Positions 49,072-59,890 are shown, numbered from the stretch's first letter. The stretch is DNA of 64,000 nt from Craspedostauros australis (GCA_026770025.1 JAMXDE010000005.1:992001-1056000); one strand, 5' to 3'. The notes: generated from the letters alone by a model not told the origin. Numbers and translations are program-made.

Positions 49072-50253
49072 TCGGTTCGATTCTGTTCTGAGTTGGGCTG
49101 GGTTGGGTTGGGTTGTGGTTTCGTGAGTGTTGTATCGTGTTATTTATTGTGCAGCGTATTGTTGTGCAGCGTATTGTTGTGCAGCGTGTCAAGGCGCAGA
49201 GTGCTGATCGGTTGTGTCGAGGGGAGTCAATTGCAAATTGTGAGCACGTTGCGTTTGTTTTGTTGTTCACACAGAATCGAGCGATCATCTCGTGAGTTGT
49301 CGGTGCCGTTTCGTTGTTGTTCTTTGCGGTAACGATGTCGCCTCCTCATTCGGCGACGTTCCAAGTTGGGATTGATGGCGTGTCTGTGGTTGACTTTTTT
49401 GCGGTTCCTCCGAAATTGAATTCTCCGTTTTTGGCGTGTCTGGCGGCTTCTCCACGCCCGCGAATCGTGGTGGCCTCAGTCCAAACGAGTCAACGTGACA
49501 TACGAGCAGACGTCAGACAGTCTAACTCGTCCGAGCAGCGGAAATGGCACTAGGAGGCGATGGTTTTGCTGTTGGTAATGGTCATGGTGAAGCCACAACT
49601 TGGAAAGTGAATGGAGTGAAGTTGCAGTTCTATGGGCATTGGTGGGGACGATTCGATGATTCTATTCTGTTCGAGACAGTTGAAGGAGGCGATGAACGGC
49701 GCGCTGCTCGTACCAGTTGGAGATCAAAAACTGCGGACGAAGTCCACGAAGCGACTAATAGATCTCAGCGGATCCAAAAGACTGCAGCAGGTGCAGGACC
49801 ACAACTACAATCTCGGCGGTGGAATGAACAAGACCAGACTTGGCCGAGTTACTTCCAGTTATTCTACATGCTTAAAAGGCGGCTCCATGTTCGTCTTCAA
49901 TGATCACGCAAAGCGTTTCAGGCTTTTTGGGTCGTGCGCCGTCTCCTCGTTCTCGGTGATCGGCAACTAATTGTTTTGGATATGTGTGTGCCAAACGACG
50001 AGAAACTTGTCTTGATTGCCGATGTTGTTGGAGTCTTTGAACCGTACTACGTTGATGTGAAGTGGCAATTCACTCAATCCTGTGACTAAAAGTGTCGTCC
50101 CGAGCATCGCCGGATAGAAAGATGATCATTCTTGTCTTCGCTGAATAGCTCGTGCGAGGAGAGAGTTGAACATGCTTGTCCGTTTCGGTTGCATCCAGGC
50201 TTCGTACGTTTCTCACGTTGAACTAACCACCATGACCGCCACCCGTGCGTTCA
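49072..50253. other. Mostly non-coding region with possible gene remnant
   Basis: A 1.2-kb stretch between the small Cys-cluster gene and SFT2. It starts with a tandem GTGCAGCGTATTGTT repeat (about 49150-49190). Plus-strand frames at 49335-49970 may be a gene remnant (separate entry). Nothing else is supported. Confidence 0.4.
49335..49970 (+). pseudogene. Possible decayed gene, unknown
   Basis: A frame starting MSPPHSATFQVGIDGVSVV stops at 49553. Protein-like sequence resumes in other frames (VNGVKLQFYGHWWGRFDD; then ALLVPVGDQKLRTKSTKRLIDLSG and GGSMFVFNDHAKRFRLFGS) up to 49970. The mix of protein-like segments across frames suggests a disrupted gene, but no family is recognised and unannotated introns could equally explain it. 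Confidence 0.25.
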
Positions 50254-51297
50254 TCAACTGCGTGTCATCCAGCCGATACATGTGGAGATGCACATTGCCT
50301 GCATCCGAATGCAAGTTCCCAAGATGGGTTTCAGCATCGTGACCATCGCTCTCATGACGATGGACAATCCCATGGTTCCTCCTGGCAAGAAGCTGACCAG
50401 ATACCAGAGCAAGGCCAGCAGTTGCACTCCGGACGATATCATGACGAGCGCATATCCCTGCAGTCCGCCTTTCGTGCAGGTGAGGTAGAGAGTGACGAAC
50501 ATGGATCCGAGGTATATTGTTGTGAACAGCATGCGGTCCGGCGCGCACATCCCCTTGATGTGCTCCATCGGTCCAGTGAGAATGCCAAAGCTTGCCATGA
50601 ACATGAGCGATCCGCACGTGAAGGAGAGTGCGAACTTTTGCGGTTTGAACATGACTGTTGTATCGTTATTTGCGTTTGCGTCCGGAGAACGTTGTGAGAA
50701 TGGGCGGCGACGACGGCGATGATCGATGGGTTGGAAGAGAGGTAGTGTACGATATTCGACAGGAATGTTGTAATCATGTGAGTCGGTGGAGTTGATGATG
50801 ATTGTTTGACATGGGAGACACGTGTGTGGAAAGAGGCACAGCAACGACCAGAGGGCTCCAATTATTCCGGCCATGCCGCAGGAGATGATGCAACCAAGCA
50901 AGAGCAGATTCTCACTGCTTCAATCCTGTGGGTTTGCCAAATAGCACAATGGAGTTCGCAGCAACATTGCAGTGCAGGCACGATAAAGAAGCACGCAGCA
51001 GGGCAACTCACTTGTTGGCAGACCGACGAAGAATGCCAGCGCAAAGAAGAGGACGGACAGAAGCAGCATGGCGCAAAAGACCTGGAAGCGTTGCTGGTAC
51101 CCCATCCCCAGGATCTTCTTTGGCATCTGCGCTTCCATCGTCTGCTTCATGCCCTCGAAGCTGAATTGCGGCATTCCCTCTGTACTGAAGGTCGGGAATC
51201 CCTGCTGCTCAATGTCGAACCACGATGACGAATTCGATGATGCCGCAGCATCGTCCGTCTTTTGCTCGTTGTACCATTGACCGAAACCCGTCGACAT
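50254..51297 (-). CDS. SFT2: SFT2-family vesicle transport protein (228 aa)
   Basis: Two exons on the minus strand, 51297-51012 and 50654-50254, joined in phase 1 (donor GTGAGT, acceptor ACAACAG; 357-bp intron), rebuild one continuous frame. The N-terminus is cytosolic and Ser/Gln-rich. Four membrane segments follow: FCAMLLLSVLFFALAFFVG, FALSFTCGSLMFMASFGIL, RMLFTTIYLGSMFVTLYLT and YALVMISSGVQLLALLWYLVSFLPGG. GPMEHIKGMCAPDR between TM2 and TM3, and WYLVSFLP after TM4, match SFT2/SFT2D proteins, which act in endosome-to-Golgi vesicle fusion. The tail beyond the usual SFT2 end (about 35 residues) is unusual and might hide another intron. The join is supported by the exact TM1-TM2 spacing of the family. 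Confidence 0.87.
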
Positions 51298-52186
51298 GAT
51301 TCGTGATGTTGGTGCTTGCTTGCTTGTGCGCTAGAGTGTGCTGTATGCAGTGTCGTGATGTTCACCGTTGTGTATTGGTAGGATGCTGCGTCTCGTGATG
51401 CCGTGTGACGTCCTGTGATGTGATGTGACGTGATGTGATGCCGACTGTCTCTTGCCTGTTTTTGACAAAAGTGTGGGATGAAAGAGAGCCCGTCTTGATG
51501 ACCTGCGCTGAATCGTTCTGGAGCCGTGGGATGCTATTAAAGATTGTATTATGAATGCCTCTCTGCGTAATAGTGTGGATGTGGGTGTGGGTATGGGATG
51601 GCATTCGTGTTGGTGTCCCAGCGCGCCGTTGATGTGCTTTGCCATGGTCATGACTTTTCGACACGCCCCAGCGTCCTCGTGAATGATTCGTGATTGGAAG
51701 AGGATTCACGACACAAAGGGATCGCTTCCCATCCATCACATCCTCCCCGAAACGCGCTCTCCATACCTGCAATGATGGCAAGGGAGATGAACGCAGCACA
51801 AAGAATGGGCACCAACTTCATCCCGACGAGTATTTGTGGAGGGAAGTCATGTACTGCAGTGAACTATGGAAAGATGCAAACCTCAGAATCGAAATGCGAA
51901 ATACAAGGAATGTGGTGGAGTAGGGTGATTGAATTTACTTGTCGGGCCGCTGGGTGCATGCACCAGAGCAAAGCTGTGATGAGGTCGCCGAATGACATGG
52001 GACTGCTTGTAGAGCACACACTCTTGACGCCAACGAGTATAATAGGTGACAGCGAAGCACCCATAGTTGCGCCGTTCGGTTGAGGCCGTTGAAGGAAGCC
52101 ACGGGATGCTTCGATCGTCGATGATACTTCGATCGTCTGTTCGTTCGGTGCTTGAACTATACGAATCTGCTTGGGCTCGACTTCGC
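51298..52186. other. Spacer upstream of SFT2
   Basis: An 889-bp region between the SFT2 start and the end of the His-rich gene. It contains a degenerate GTGATGTGATGTGACGTGATG repeat (about 51404-51441), with several TGACGT words, close to the SFT2 start. Small frames lack support. Confidence 0.4.
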
Positions 52187-52870
52187 TTACTCCTCCATCT
52201 TGTCATCCTTGGCGCTGACGCTGGATTCCGCATTCCAGCTTCCACCAAACGGAGCCGCTGCAGTGTCTGCAGTGCCGGCCTCCAACGCCCGCTTCTTCCA
52301 CGCAGGGATCTCCTCGTCGGCCTTCTTGGCTTCATGGCCATGCTTGTGATCATGTCCCTCGTGATGATCCTTGTGGGCGTGATCATGCTCATGCTCGTGG
52401 CCGTGCTCATGTTCGTTCTTGTGTCCATGATCGTGCGTGCATCCCTCTGTTTCGCATGCGGCGTCGTCCTTGTGATCATGCTTGTGCTCATGCTTGTGCT
52501 CGTGGCCATCGTGATGATCCTTGTGGTCATGGCCGTCCTTGTGTCCATGTCCATGTCCGTGATCGTGGTCGTGCGTGCATCCCTCCTCCTTGGTTGCCGC
52601 ATCGTCGTGCTTGTGGTCATGCCCGTGGTCATGCTCGTGATGCTCCTTCTTGGAATCATCGTGCTCGTGCTCGTGATCGTGATCCTCAGTGCATTTGTCG
52701 TGGCCGTGGTAATGCGCATGCGGATCGGGGTCCTCCAGCGTGCGGAGCTTCTCCTCGTGCTCCTTAATCTCAGCTCGCAGTGTCCCGATGTATCCGCGCA
52801 GCGTCACCTGCTGTTCCGCCGACAGCCCCCCGAGGCAATCCTTTACCTTGTCTGGAATTGGCTTCACCAT
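52187..52870 (-). CDS. Histidine-rich metal-binding protein (227 aa)
   Basis: The start is the ATG at 52870 (MVKPIPDKVKDCLGGLSAEQ); the open frame upstream is repetitive leader sequence. Residues 1-50 form a helical segment (VTLRGYIGTLRAEIKEHEEKLRTLE). Residues of about 53-185 are almost wholly His, Asp, Glu, Lys and Gly, in two or three diverged copies that begin with a Cys (DKCTEDHDHEH; EEGCTHDHDHGHGHG; TEGCTHDHGHKNEH). The C-terminus IPAWKKRALEAG...AAPFGGSWNAESS is conserved-looking and folded. There is no signal peptide or membrane span. HD/HE tracts bind Zn, Ni or Cu in UreE, ZIP and CDF loops, so a cytosolic metal buffer or chaperone is the inference. Confidence 0.72.
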   Translation of the reverse strand: MVKPIPDKVKDCLGGLSAEQQVTLRGYIGTLRAEIKEHEEKLRTLEDPDPHAHYHGHDKCTEDHDHEHEHDDSKKEHHEHDHGHDHKHDDAATKEEGCTHDHDHGHGHGHKDGHDHKDHHDGHEHKHEHKHDHKDDAACETEGCTHDHGHKNEHEHGHEHEHDHAHKDHHEGHDHKHGHEAKKADEEIPAWKKRALEAGTADTAAAPFGGSWNAESSVSAKDDKMEE

Positions 52871-53437
52871 GATCTCTGTTCTCTTCGTTTTTCGTTTTGT
52901 TGCCTCTGCTAATCTTGGTCGCTTTGCGTTGTTGTGATGGTTATTATGATGGTTGTTGTGATCTTTGGCGTTTGTCCGCTGGAGATGAGCGGCGGTGTGT
53001 TGGCCTTGTTGTTGTGGCTGTCGCCTGCTCCATCGTGGACTCTCACACGTTCTGCGAAGTTCTGCGGACAAGATCTTGGCTTGGAATCTAGAGCAGGCTT
53101 TTCCAAGGCGCTTTGTGTCTCTAAAGACATATTTCTAGGCTGTTTTGGTGATGTATGACTAATACGAATGAAAACTCGAAATGTGTGGATTGGTGTCAAC
53201 AAGAACAAACTTGAGAAGTGGCGGCTTTGCGCCTGACACCACTCAAGGGAAAAGACCATCGCAACGATGTTGCCACCAACATGGAGGCGTGAGATGGAGA
53301 AGAGAGATGGGCCTCTGCATCCAAAGAAAAGCCTCTCTCTCTCTCTCTCTCTCTCTCTCGTCCTTTTCTCCACTCTGTCTTTGTTTGGCTCCAACAACAA
53401 ATCGTGCGGCAGCTTCATCCGTGGCGAAAAACGACGA
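52871..53437. promoter_or_regulatory. Divergent promoter region, His-rich and S51-like genes
   Basis: A 567-bp head-to-head spacer. A (CT)n tract of about 28 bp (53332-53359) sits 80 bp before the S51-like start. A GTTGTGATGGTTATTATG-type repeat precedes the His-rich gene. The (CT)n tract is translatable upstream of the S51-like ATG (SLSLSLSL) but reads as leader DNA. Confidence 0.45.
53332..53359. repeat. (CT)n microsatellite
   Basis: Uninterrupted CT dinucleotides about 80 bp upstream of the S51-like gene start. Confidence 0.9.
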
Positions 53438-54463
53438 ATGAGGTCACTGCTGAAGAATCGACCTTGTGATGGTTGCATTCCGCTGACAATCGCAGTTGCA
53501 TTCAGCTGCTTGATCCATGACTCTTTCGGTTTCAGCAAAGCTTCAACTATTGCGCCCATCAACCCTCGCAATGTTTGCTTCCTGCATGACTACGAGACGG
53601 TCAGAGGGCCTCACTTCCAAGCCCTGTTTGACCAAGTGATGCAGCAGATGGAAGGCGGTGACGACAACAAGAGGGTGCTGATTTTCCGCGGCGGTGATGA
53701 GAGCGAAGGGACAGCGCACAGTATGAGTATGGCTAATGAAGGCGCAGCATGTCAAGAAGAGCTGTTGCGCAATGATCTCAACCTCGATGCCTGCGAGACG
53801 GTGCAGCTACAAGACCACAATCCTATGACGCTGGAGGACAAGATCAAGCAGTTTCAGCCCAATGTGCTTTGGGTCGGCTCCGCACATGGAAATTCCTTCC
53901 TCCTCAGGTATCAAACCAGGACCAGCGGATTGGATGAGATCACGGCGCGGTTGTGCGGCCCTCCTTCCAACCGCAGGACGTCACCAGGTGTGCTCTTCGT
54001 GGGAGAAGGTGCAGGCTCCGTATGCGGTGGTGCCGACATGGCGATAGGCTATGCGAACGGTGATGATGCATCGGCGGCACCGGAGCCGCAGTTTCGTGGA
54101 ATGGAGCTGCTGGGTGATCAGAGCTCCATCTTCTTTGGGAATGCTGATGCGATCGTCGGCAACCCAAGATTCCCAGGGTGCACCAGCGTCGATGCGATGA
54201 AAGCACAGGAAAGCATCAACGTTCTGACGCCAGAGCAGGTGTATGTCTGGTCGCAAAACCATGACGACGTCACAAGTTTCGTCATGCACATGGGGCGCAA
54301 GGGGATGATCGAGGGAATGCAGTCTCCGCGGCCTTTGGTGCCGCTGTTCGAGGATGACAATGCAGCTGGCGGGCGGAAATGCCAAGGCGAGCCATCGATT
54401 GACCCATCCAGGTCGATGCAGAGCATTGGTGATTCGGAGTGGTTCGAGGAATGGGATGGTTGA
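53438..54463 (+). CDS. Peptidase S51-like protein lacking the catalytic Ser (341 aa)
   Basis: The start is the ATG at 53438, giving a signal-like N-terminus (IPLTIAVAFSCLIHDSFGFSKA); a Phe near the cleavage site (SFGF-S) leaves plastid or secretory targeting open. The core follows the S51 (dipeptidase E/cyanophycinase) layout: VLIFRGGDESEG strand, VLWVGSAHGNSFLLRY...TSGLDEITARL, then GVLFVGEGAGSVCGGADMAIG (189-200), and FFGNADAIV...INVLTPEQVYVWSQN. In active S51 enzymes the nucleophile is the Ser of G-x-S-A-G; here it reads G-E-G-A-G, with Gly191 in place of Ser. The protein is therefore probably a non-peptidase relative, unless Ser194 shifts into the role. Family assignment rests on fold-level pattern only. 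Confidence 0.55.
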   Translation: MRSLLKNRPCDGCIPLTIAVAFSCLIHDSFGFSKASTIAPINPRNVCFLHDYETVRGPHFQALFDQVMQQMEGGDDNKRVLIFRGGDESEGTAHSMSMANEGAACQEELLRNDLNLDACETVQLQDHNPMTLEDKIKQFQPNVLWVGSAHGNSFLLRYQTRTSGLDEITARLCGPPSNRRTSPGVLFVGEGAGSVCGGADMAIGYANGDDASAAPEPQFRGMELLGDQSSIFFGNADAIVGNPRFPGCTSVDAMKAQESINVLTPEQVYVWSQNHDDVTSFVMHMGRKGMIEGMQSPRPLVPLFEDDNAAGGRKCQGEPSIDPSRSMQSIGDSEWFEEWDG

Positions 54464-56239
54464 TGCGGTTGTGTGTATTTGTATGGTAGAGTACTCTCAG
54501 TGAACGCATGCGCGCATCGAGCGTGGCAGATTCTGGTGGAGTCGGAGAGTGATGGGAGTATAATCAGAGTATGGTGTACTCACAGCCATCATTTGCGCCA
54601 ATGCAACGAGAGCATTGTACCATTGTCAATGACATCAGCACGTACGCTATGGCAAGAGCGCTCAGATGGTACCGCACCACACGAGGAGCGAAAGTGTTGG
54701 GCAGTTCCCTGTCGTCGCGACGGACAGAGATCCAGAATTGAAGGACCTTCGACCTTTCCCGCGCTGCACATGTTGTGGAGGAAATCGCTTTGGCATGATC
54801 AATCAACCATGTCTGTTGGTGAAGACGCCGTTCGCCACTCATGCGAAATGTAATGTGACTTCATTCATCAACAACAACAACAATGAGTGGAATCACCAAA
54901 CAATGCCAACAGCGATACGATGAGAGCACGCATCCGTACTCTCGCGGAATGTTCTTCTGTCTCCTTCCTCTTGTATAATATGATAGTACGGATAGAACAA
55001 CTCATTGCTCGCAATACTTCTTGCGCTGTATGTTAGACATGTTCAGCTTCCCTCTCTCGCTCTTTGGAAATTCTGTCTTGTTGACGATCTGTGATGTTTG
55101 CATCTACTATCCGTGTGTGTCTACAACCAAACACAGAGAGAGAGAGGGAAGAATGGAGTGGCCGAAACATGGGTCAACGTTGCGTTCGCCTCTCTCGGTG
55201 GCGTCCGATGTTTGTCGGAGGGTGTGAACGTCTGGCGGTCCTTTACACGACTTCATCTTAGATGTGTTCGGCAAGGATGCAACAGCAGAAATTTGGTGAT
55301 TAACCACAACACGCGGGCAACTACATGTGCCAACGCCTTTCTCTGAGAGTTCGTGACCTCCAATTCCGTCCACTCCAAATTCTTCGCGAGCACGTCAGGC
55401 CACTTTTTTGAATTTGGTGACTGTTGTTGCCCTCTCTCCAGACGAACCACAACTAAAACCACAAAAGTATGCGCAAGGGGGCAAAGCAAAAGGAAAATAA
55501 CGGCCCCACCCGAGACGTCGTTGTGGGCCTCACATCTTTGAACACAAATTGTATCCCAATACTCGCTGCTCGTAGCGTGACACTGCAACCAGGAGGATTC
55601 TTCATTCCCATCACAGACATCCTCTTTGTGTCCACTCTTTGATTTCTCAAGCGAATGTGAGTTCCCTTCCAACCACTCTATGAGCAATGAACAATGAGCA
55701 ATGAGCAATGAGCAATGAGCAATGGACGATGGACCATTGGCGAAAGAGATGTCAAGTTCATGATCTGGGTCGACGGAAGCTGCGCAAAAAGCAGCCAACA
55801 GCTTACTTTTGACTGTTGCGGCTGTCTTTGCGCATACGCCTCTGTCTTCCTGGTGTCATGCTTCCCTGTCTTCGTGGCTGCAAAGTACGAGTATGCATGG
55901 TAAATTATGTGCGCTCGTCGCTTGCCGACGCCGATCTCTCTGTCTCACATCAATGCATGCTCCCTCCCTCTCAATCCTCCTCTCTTGACCGCTGCGGGCA
56001 CGGCGATTGCCATTATTGATGTCATTGGCGCCACTCTCGGCAACGATGTGCACCAACGCAAACGTCAACGCAACCGTGCGACTTCATTGCATCGGCCTCT
56101 CTGATATCTCATGGCTCCGTTGCGTACAACCATCAATCCGCAACTTAACAAACTAGAGATCGGCCATCCTTCATCTGTTGGCACATATTCCATCATTCGA
56201 TGAACAAAAACTTGCCTCATCGATATCCGTACACGAAAA
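54464..56239. other. Intergenic, no convincing gene
   Basis: A 1.8-kb region. It contains an AATGAGC heptamer array (about 55681-55727). The longest frames (54473-54853 plus, 55253-55798 minus) show no domain, and the second lacks an ATG. It ends with the upstream region of the metalloprotease gene. Confidence 0.45.
55681..55727. repeat. AATGAGC heptanucleotide tandem repeat
   Basis: About six to seven near-perfect copies of GAGCAAT, beginning with a GAACAAT variant. Confidence 0.85.
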
Positions 56240-58113
56240 ATGACGACATTCTCGTACGCAGGAAGATCAATGGTGATTTCCGCCACAAAGAGTCTGACTG
56301 CCATGATGGTCATCGCTGCTATGCCGCTCCCAAACGTAGTCGCACAAGGCGACGACAGCGGCATCACAATCAACCACTTCCACGGAGCGCATTGGCCAAG
56401 CACCACCTCGCCATTCAACCTCGGTGTGATGAACAGCCTTTCCAGCGATGGTACCGACAACGAGTGGGATCCGCAGTTTGAGGTCGTCCTGGCGGAATGG
56501 TCGCGATCCAGCAAGTTTAATCTGGTCAGCGTGGATGGCTTCAGCGATGCCGCTTCCCGTTCAGAATGCGGATTCCATGATGGCTACATCAACGTGTGCA
56601 ACTACAATTACGGTGACACGATGTGGGCCGGAGTTGCACGTTGGACATTCAGCAAGGTCGGCTCCGAGAAGCACATCTTTGCTTGCACAGTCAAGCTGAA
56701 TGACTACGGCGGTCGCGCTGTGGAAGACAAGCTGTTATGCCATGAGATCGGGCACTGCTTGGGACTCGGTGAGTTGTTGGAGGAGGCAACGCGTTCTTCG
56801 TCACACCACCACTGCTGGTGCTGGTGCTGGTGCTGGTGCTGGTGCTGCCGATGATGATAATGTTGATGCCAACGTTGGGTGCGTGGTGTGGATTGGATTC
56901 CTTCTTGTGATGAATTTGAGCTGATTGGAGACAAGTGCGATCTCTGCTGTCTCGGAAAGAATGATGGGCAAAGAGATGGCAAGAAATGTCATATGTACGC
57001 ATACCATCCGGAGCTCTCTTTGCTCACGTGTGCTCTCTCTTTCTCTCTCTCTTTGTTGTCCTGCATGACAACCTGCACTTCATCCGCACCAATTCTGTTC
57101 CCTGCTTGCTCTCAGGTCACACGAGCGAGAACGGCTCGTCGCAAAGAACATGCATGGACTACTCTTATTCCGCCTACAGCCGGGATCCAAGTCCCAACGA
57201 CTTCGCCGTCCTCGACATGATTTACGAAGAGACAGAATCATACAACAGCCCAGCCTTTGTCGAACCAACCAATGGCACGCCGACCACTACCACTGCTTTG
57301 CCGACAACAACTACGGTCCCAGCGACAACAACAGTTCCACCAACCACTACTGTGCCACCAACAACCACAGTTCCACCAACTACTACTGTGCCACCAACTA
57401 CTACTGTGCCACCAACTACAGCTGTCCCAGCGACAACAACAGTTCTACCGACGACCGCCAATCCGCCACCACGGGACGCAACGACGTCTACAACTACCAC
57501 CACCACAACAACGACAACAACGACAACAACGACGACCACCACAACAACGATACAGGCAACAGTTGACCCGACAGAGGAGTATTGTGCGTCGCTTCGCGAC
57601 AAGAAAGACTGCAAGAAGGCAGACCCGTGCGGTTGGGTCAACAACGTTTGTTGGGCCAACAGCGCAATTCCATGCAGCATCTACAGCAAGGATAAGGATT
57701 GCAAGAAGAATGATCGGTGCGAATGGAACAACCAATGCGTGGAGAAGGGGGGACCGCCACCACAGGCCGATCCAAAGGAGGAAGAGCCAGGGCAGCCCGA
57801 GCAACCGGAGGATGGCGAAGAAGAGGATTCTTGCGCTCAGTACACAGACAAGGATGGTTGCAAAACGCAAAAGAAAACGTGCAAATGGAAGAAGGATGTC
57901 TGCATCCCGAGAAATCGCCGACTGCGCTGGGCGGACGATCCGGTCTACTCTCCACTCACTTACGGCTTGCCTGTTGATGCGGAGATTGTTGATCTCACCG
58001 ACAGGACCATCACGTTCGAGCACTACGAGGGGGACAGAGGCGTCCGAACCAACATAGTCTTGGTTCATTCCCACCGCAAGCTGGTGGGCAAGACGCATCT
58101 CTACAAGTTTTAA
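56240..58113 (+). CDS. Secreted metzincin-type zinc metalloprotease with Cys-rich tail (508 aa)
   Basis: Two exons, 56240-56768 and 57116-58113 (donor GTGAGT, acceptor CTCTCAG, phase 1, 347-bp intron). A signal peptide covers about residues 1-36 (LTAMMVIAAMPLPNVVAQ). The protease domain has HEIGHCLGLGH (His168, Glu169, His172, His178) and the Met-turn TCMDYS (Met190). This is the HExxHxxGxxH plus Met-turn signature of metzincins. The intron lies between the second and third zinc ligands, so both are read only in the spliced mRNA. A Thr/Pro linker (TTTVPPTTTVPP, 245-345) and two or three small Cys-rich units (CASLRDKKDCKKADPCGWVNNVC; CSIYSKDKDCKKNDRCEW; CAQYTDKDGCKTQKKTCKW) follow. Probably an extracellular or cell-wall protease; the Cys units may bind the wall. 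Confidence 0.85.
56813..56847. repeat. (TGCTGG)n repeat inside metalloprotease intron
   Basis: About five to six TGCTGG units just after the intron donor. It is transcribed but non-coding. Confidence 0.85.
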
Positions 58114-58567
58114 GCAAACAGAGAAGGCGTCCAGTGACAATTCCACGCACAGCCGTGAAGTACGTCCACACCATGGACCGATAGCACTTGATTGCCTCGG
58201 CCCAACACCATACGAGCGCGATGCGCAGTTGTGTATTACCGCGCCGCGTCGACGTATGGGCCGTGACATCGCCAAGTACATACTCTATGAAGACCGGCGA
58301 CCGCGCTCCCAAATGGAAATGGAAGCAAGCAGCCCAACAGCGATCGTTGCAACAGCATCCCCAAACGATCAACATGATGCACAAAGCACCCGTCTTCCCA
58401 TTTCAGCAAGTAAAGGCGTATATAGCACCGTGAATACTGCTGACGTTGGGTTTCCAGATATTAGCAATACTCTAATAGCAATAATTGTATTGTACAACGC
58501 ACCCTCATACAATCATGCACTGATACCAGTGCTCTCCTCCAATTCGTTTTTGGCCAAGTATAGCAGT
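58114..58567. other. Spacer between convergent genes
   Basis: A 454-bp shared 3' region of the metalloprotease and D27-like genes. It is AT-rich at 58430-58500 (AATAGCAATAATTGTATTG), consistent with transcript ends. No gene is seen. Confidence 0.45.
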
Positions 58568-59890
58568 TTAATTGCAGATGTCGGCCTTTGACCCGCTGGC
58601 TGCAATCGCCTTGCGAGATTCGCAACCGACGAGGCAGCCTTTGGGGAATGACGGATCCTCGCTGGGTGGGAGCGGTTCCTCGCCGAAGCTCCACTGACAT
58701 TCCTGGGTGACGAAGTTGGGACTGACGGTAAGTGACAGGCCCAGCTCGTCCTTGAAGAATTGCTGCGCCGGCAGCTTGCACTGGTGCAAGCAAAGACCCT
58801 TGCATCCGCTTTCCTGAAGGAACTTGCACTTTTCCACCACCAGACCACCCAGCTGCCCGTCCTTGCGTCGGTTGACGTAGGATGGACCCACGAGGAATCC
58901 AAAGAAGGTCGGCGTCACGAAGGATGTGAGGAAGGGAGCGTAGAACCATGGTCCGATCTGCTTGCCATCCCATTTGCTGCCTACGTTGGGGACGATGCCG
59001 CTCATGAAGATTCTGTAAAATGGCGGCAGGACCGGCGTCATGAGACCTGCAAGCGTCTCGCGCACCATCTTGTGCTGATCCTCCGCCGTGCGTCCTGGTT
59101 GCAGCATGTATGTTCGGCCTTGTTCCAGCAGGCCTTCGATGCCAGGTTTGGGACTGGAGACGCCATTCGTGTTGTCTGTCACGAGCTTGCGGAAGACGAA
59201 GAGCAGGGCCTTATCGAGCGGGCTTTCGGAATACTGGATGTTGTCAAACTCGCAATCTGGCACCAACGGCGCGCCGCTGCCATCCTCAAGAATTTGCTTC
59301 GATTCCGTCTTGGACAATGTGGGAGCAGGTACGGCATTTCCGTCCTCCTCAGGCTGCTGCATCGTGCCGGGCAAGTGCATGGGCACATCTTGCACGTTGG
59401 GCAATTTCAACCGCGGGATGCGGCTGGGACTGAGAAACGATGCCGTGGCGACGTAGGCATCGTAATCGGACTGCAGAAGCTTCGCCATCTGCTCGTATCG
59501 TTGCATCTCCAACGCACGTGATCGCAGCTGCAACTTGCGGTTGACCAGCAGATTGCCGGGTTCTTGGACAGCGGCATCGTAGTCGTCGCAGAGCTTGACG
59601 ATATCTTCGGCCGTGGCAGATGACGCGAAGAAGGCCCCGATCGTGGATGAAGCGCAGTCTGCCACCTCCTTGATTTCCGCCGACCAATCGATGTCCTCAT
59701 TCGTTGCCGATGCCGATGAAAAGGCGATGGTCGTCGACGCCTTTGATCTTGCATCGGGAACGGAGTTGTGCACTGCACTGGCTGCAGATCCTTGCAACGA
59801 AGGCTGCACGAACGCCGATGCCGACCGAGGCGAAACGGCAAACGCCCCAACCAGCGCAAGGGCGAAATGTCCACCGATTCTTAGCTTCAT
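58568..59890 (-). CDS. D27-like carotenoid isomerase family protein, plastid (440 aa)
   Basis: From ATG (59890) to TAA, intronless. The N-terminus is a signal peptide ending SASAF-VQP, so Phe27 is +1 of a classic ASAFAP plastid presequence. Residues of about 30-220 are poorly conserved and Ala/Ser-rich. The DUF4033 domain occupies about 220-440: DKALLFVFRKLV, VVEKCKFLQESGCKGLCLHQCKLPAQQFFKDELGL (Cys355, 363, 367, 371), NFVTQECQWSFGEEPLPPSED and KGCLVGCESR (Cys398, 419, 423). This domain defines D27, an iron-containing plastid 9-cis/all-trans beta-carotene isomerase in plants. Algal relatives form several clades, and this one may act on other carotenoids; strigolactone synthesis should not be assumed. 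The Cys set fits iron binding. Confidence 0.85.
   Translation of the reverse strand: MKLRIGGHFALALVGAFAVSPRSASAFVQPSLQGSAASAVHNSVPDARSKASTTIAFSSASATNEDIDWSAEIKEVADCASSTIGAFFASSATAEDIVKLCDDYDAAVQEPGNLLVNRKLQLRSRALEMQRYEQMAKLLQSDYDAYVATASFLSPSRIPRLKLPNVQDVPMHLPGTMQQPEEDGNAVPAPTLSKTESKQILEDGSGAPLVPDCEFDNIQYSESPLDKALLFVFRKLVTDNTNGVSSPKPGIEGLLEQGRTYMLQPGRTAEDQHKMVRETLAGLMTPVLPPFYRIFMSGIVPNVGSKWDGKQIGPWFYAPFLTSFVTPTFFGFLVGPSYVNRRKDGQLGGLVVEKCKFLQESGCKGLCLHQCKLPAQQFFKDELGLSLTVSPNFVTQECQWSFGEEPLPPSEDPSFPKGCLVGCESRKAIAASGSKADICN

Noticed and set aside
50655-50901. ATG-started extension (MLGCIISCGMAG) as the N-terminus of the SFT2 protein
   Set aside because: Splicing 51012 to 50654 gives the exact family TM1-TM2 spacing; the extension lies inside that intron.
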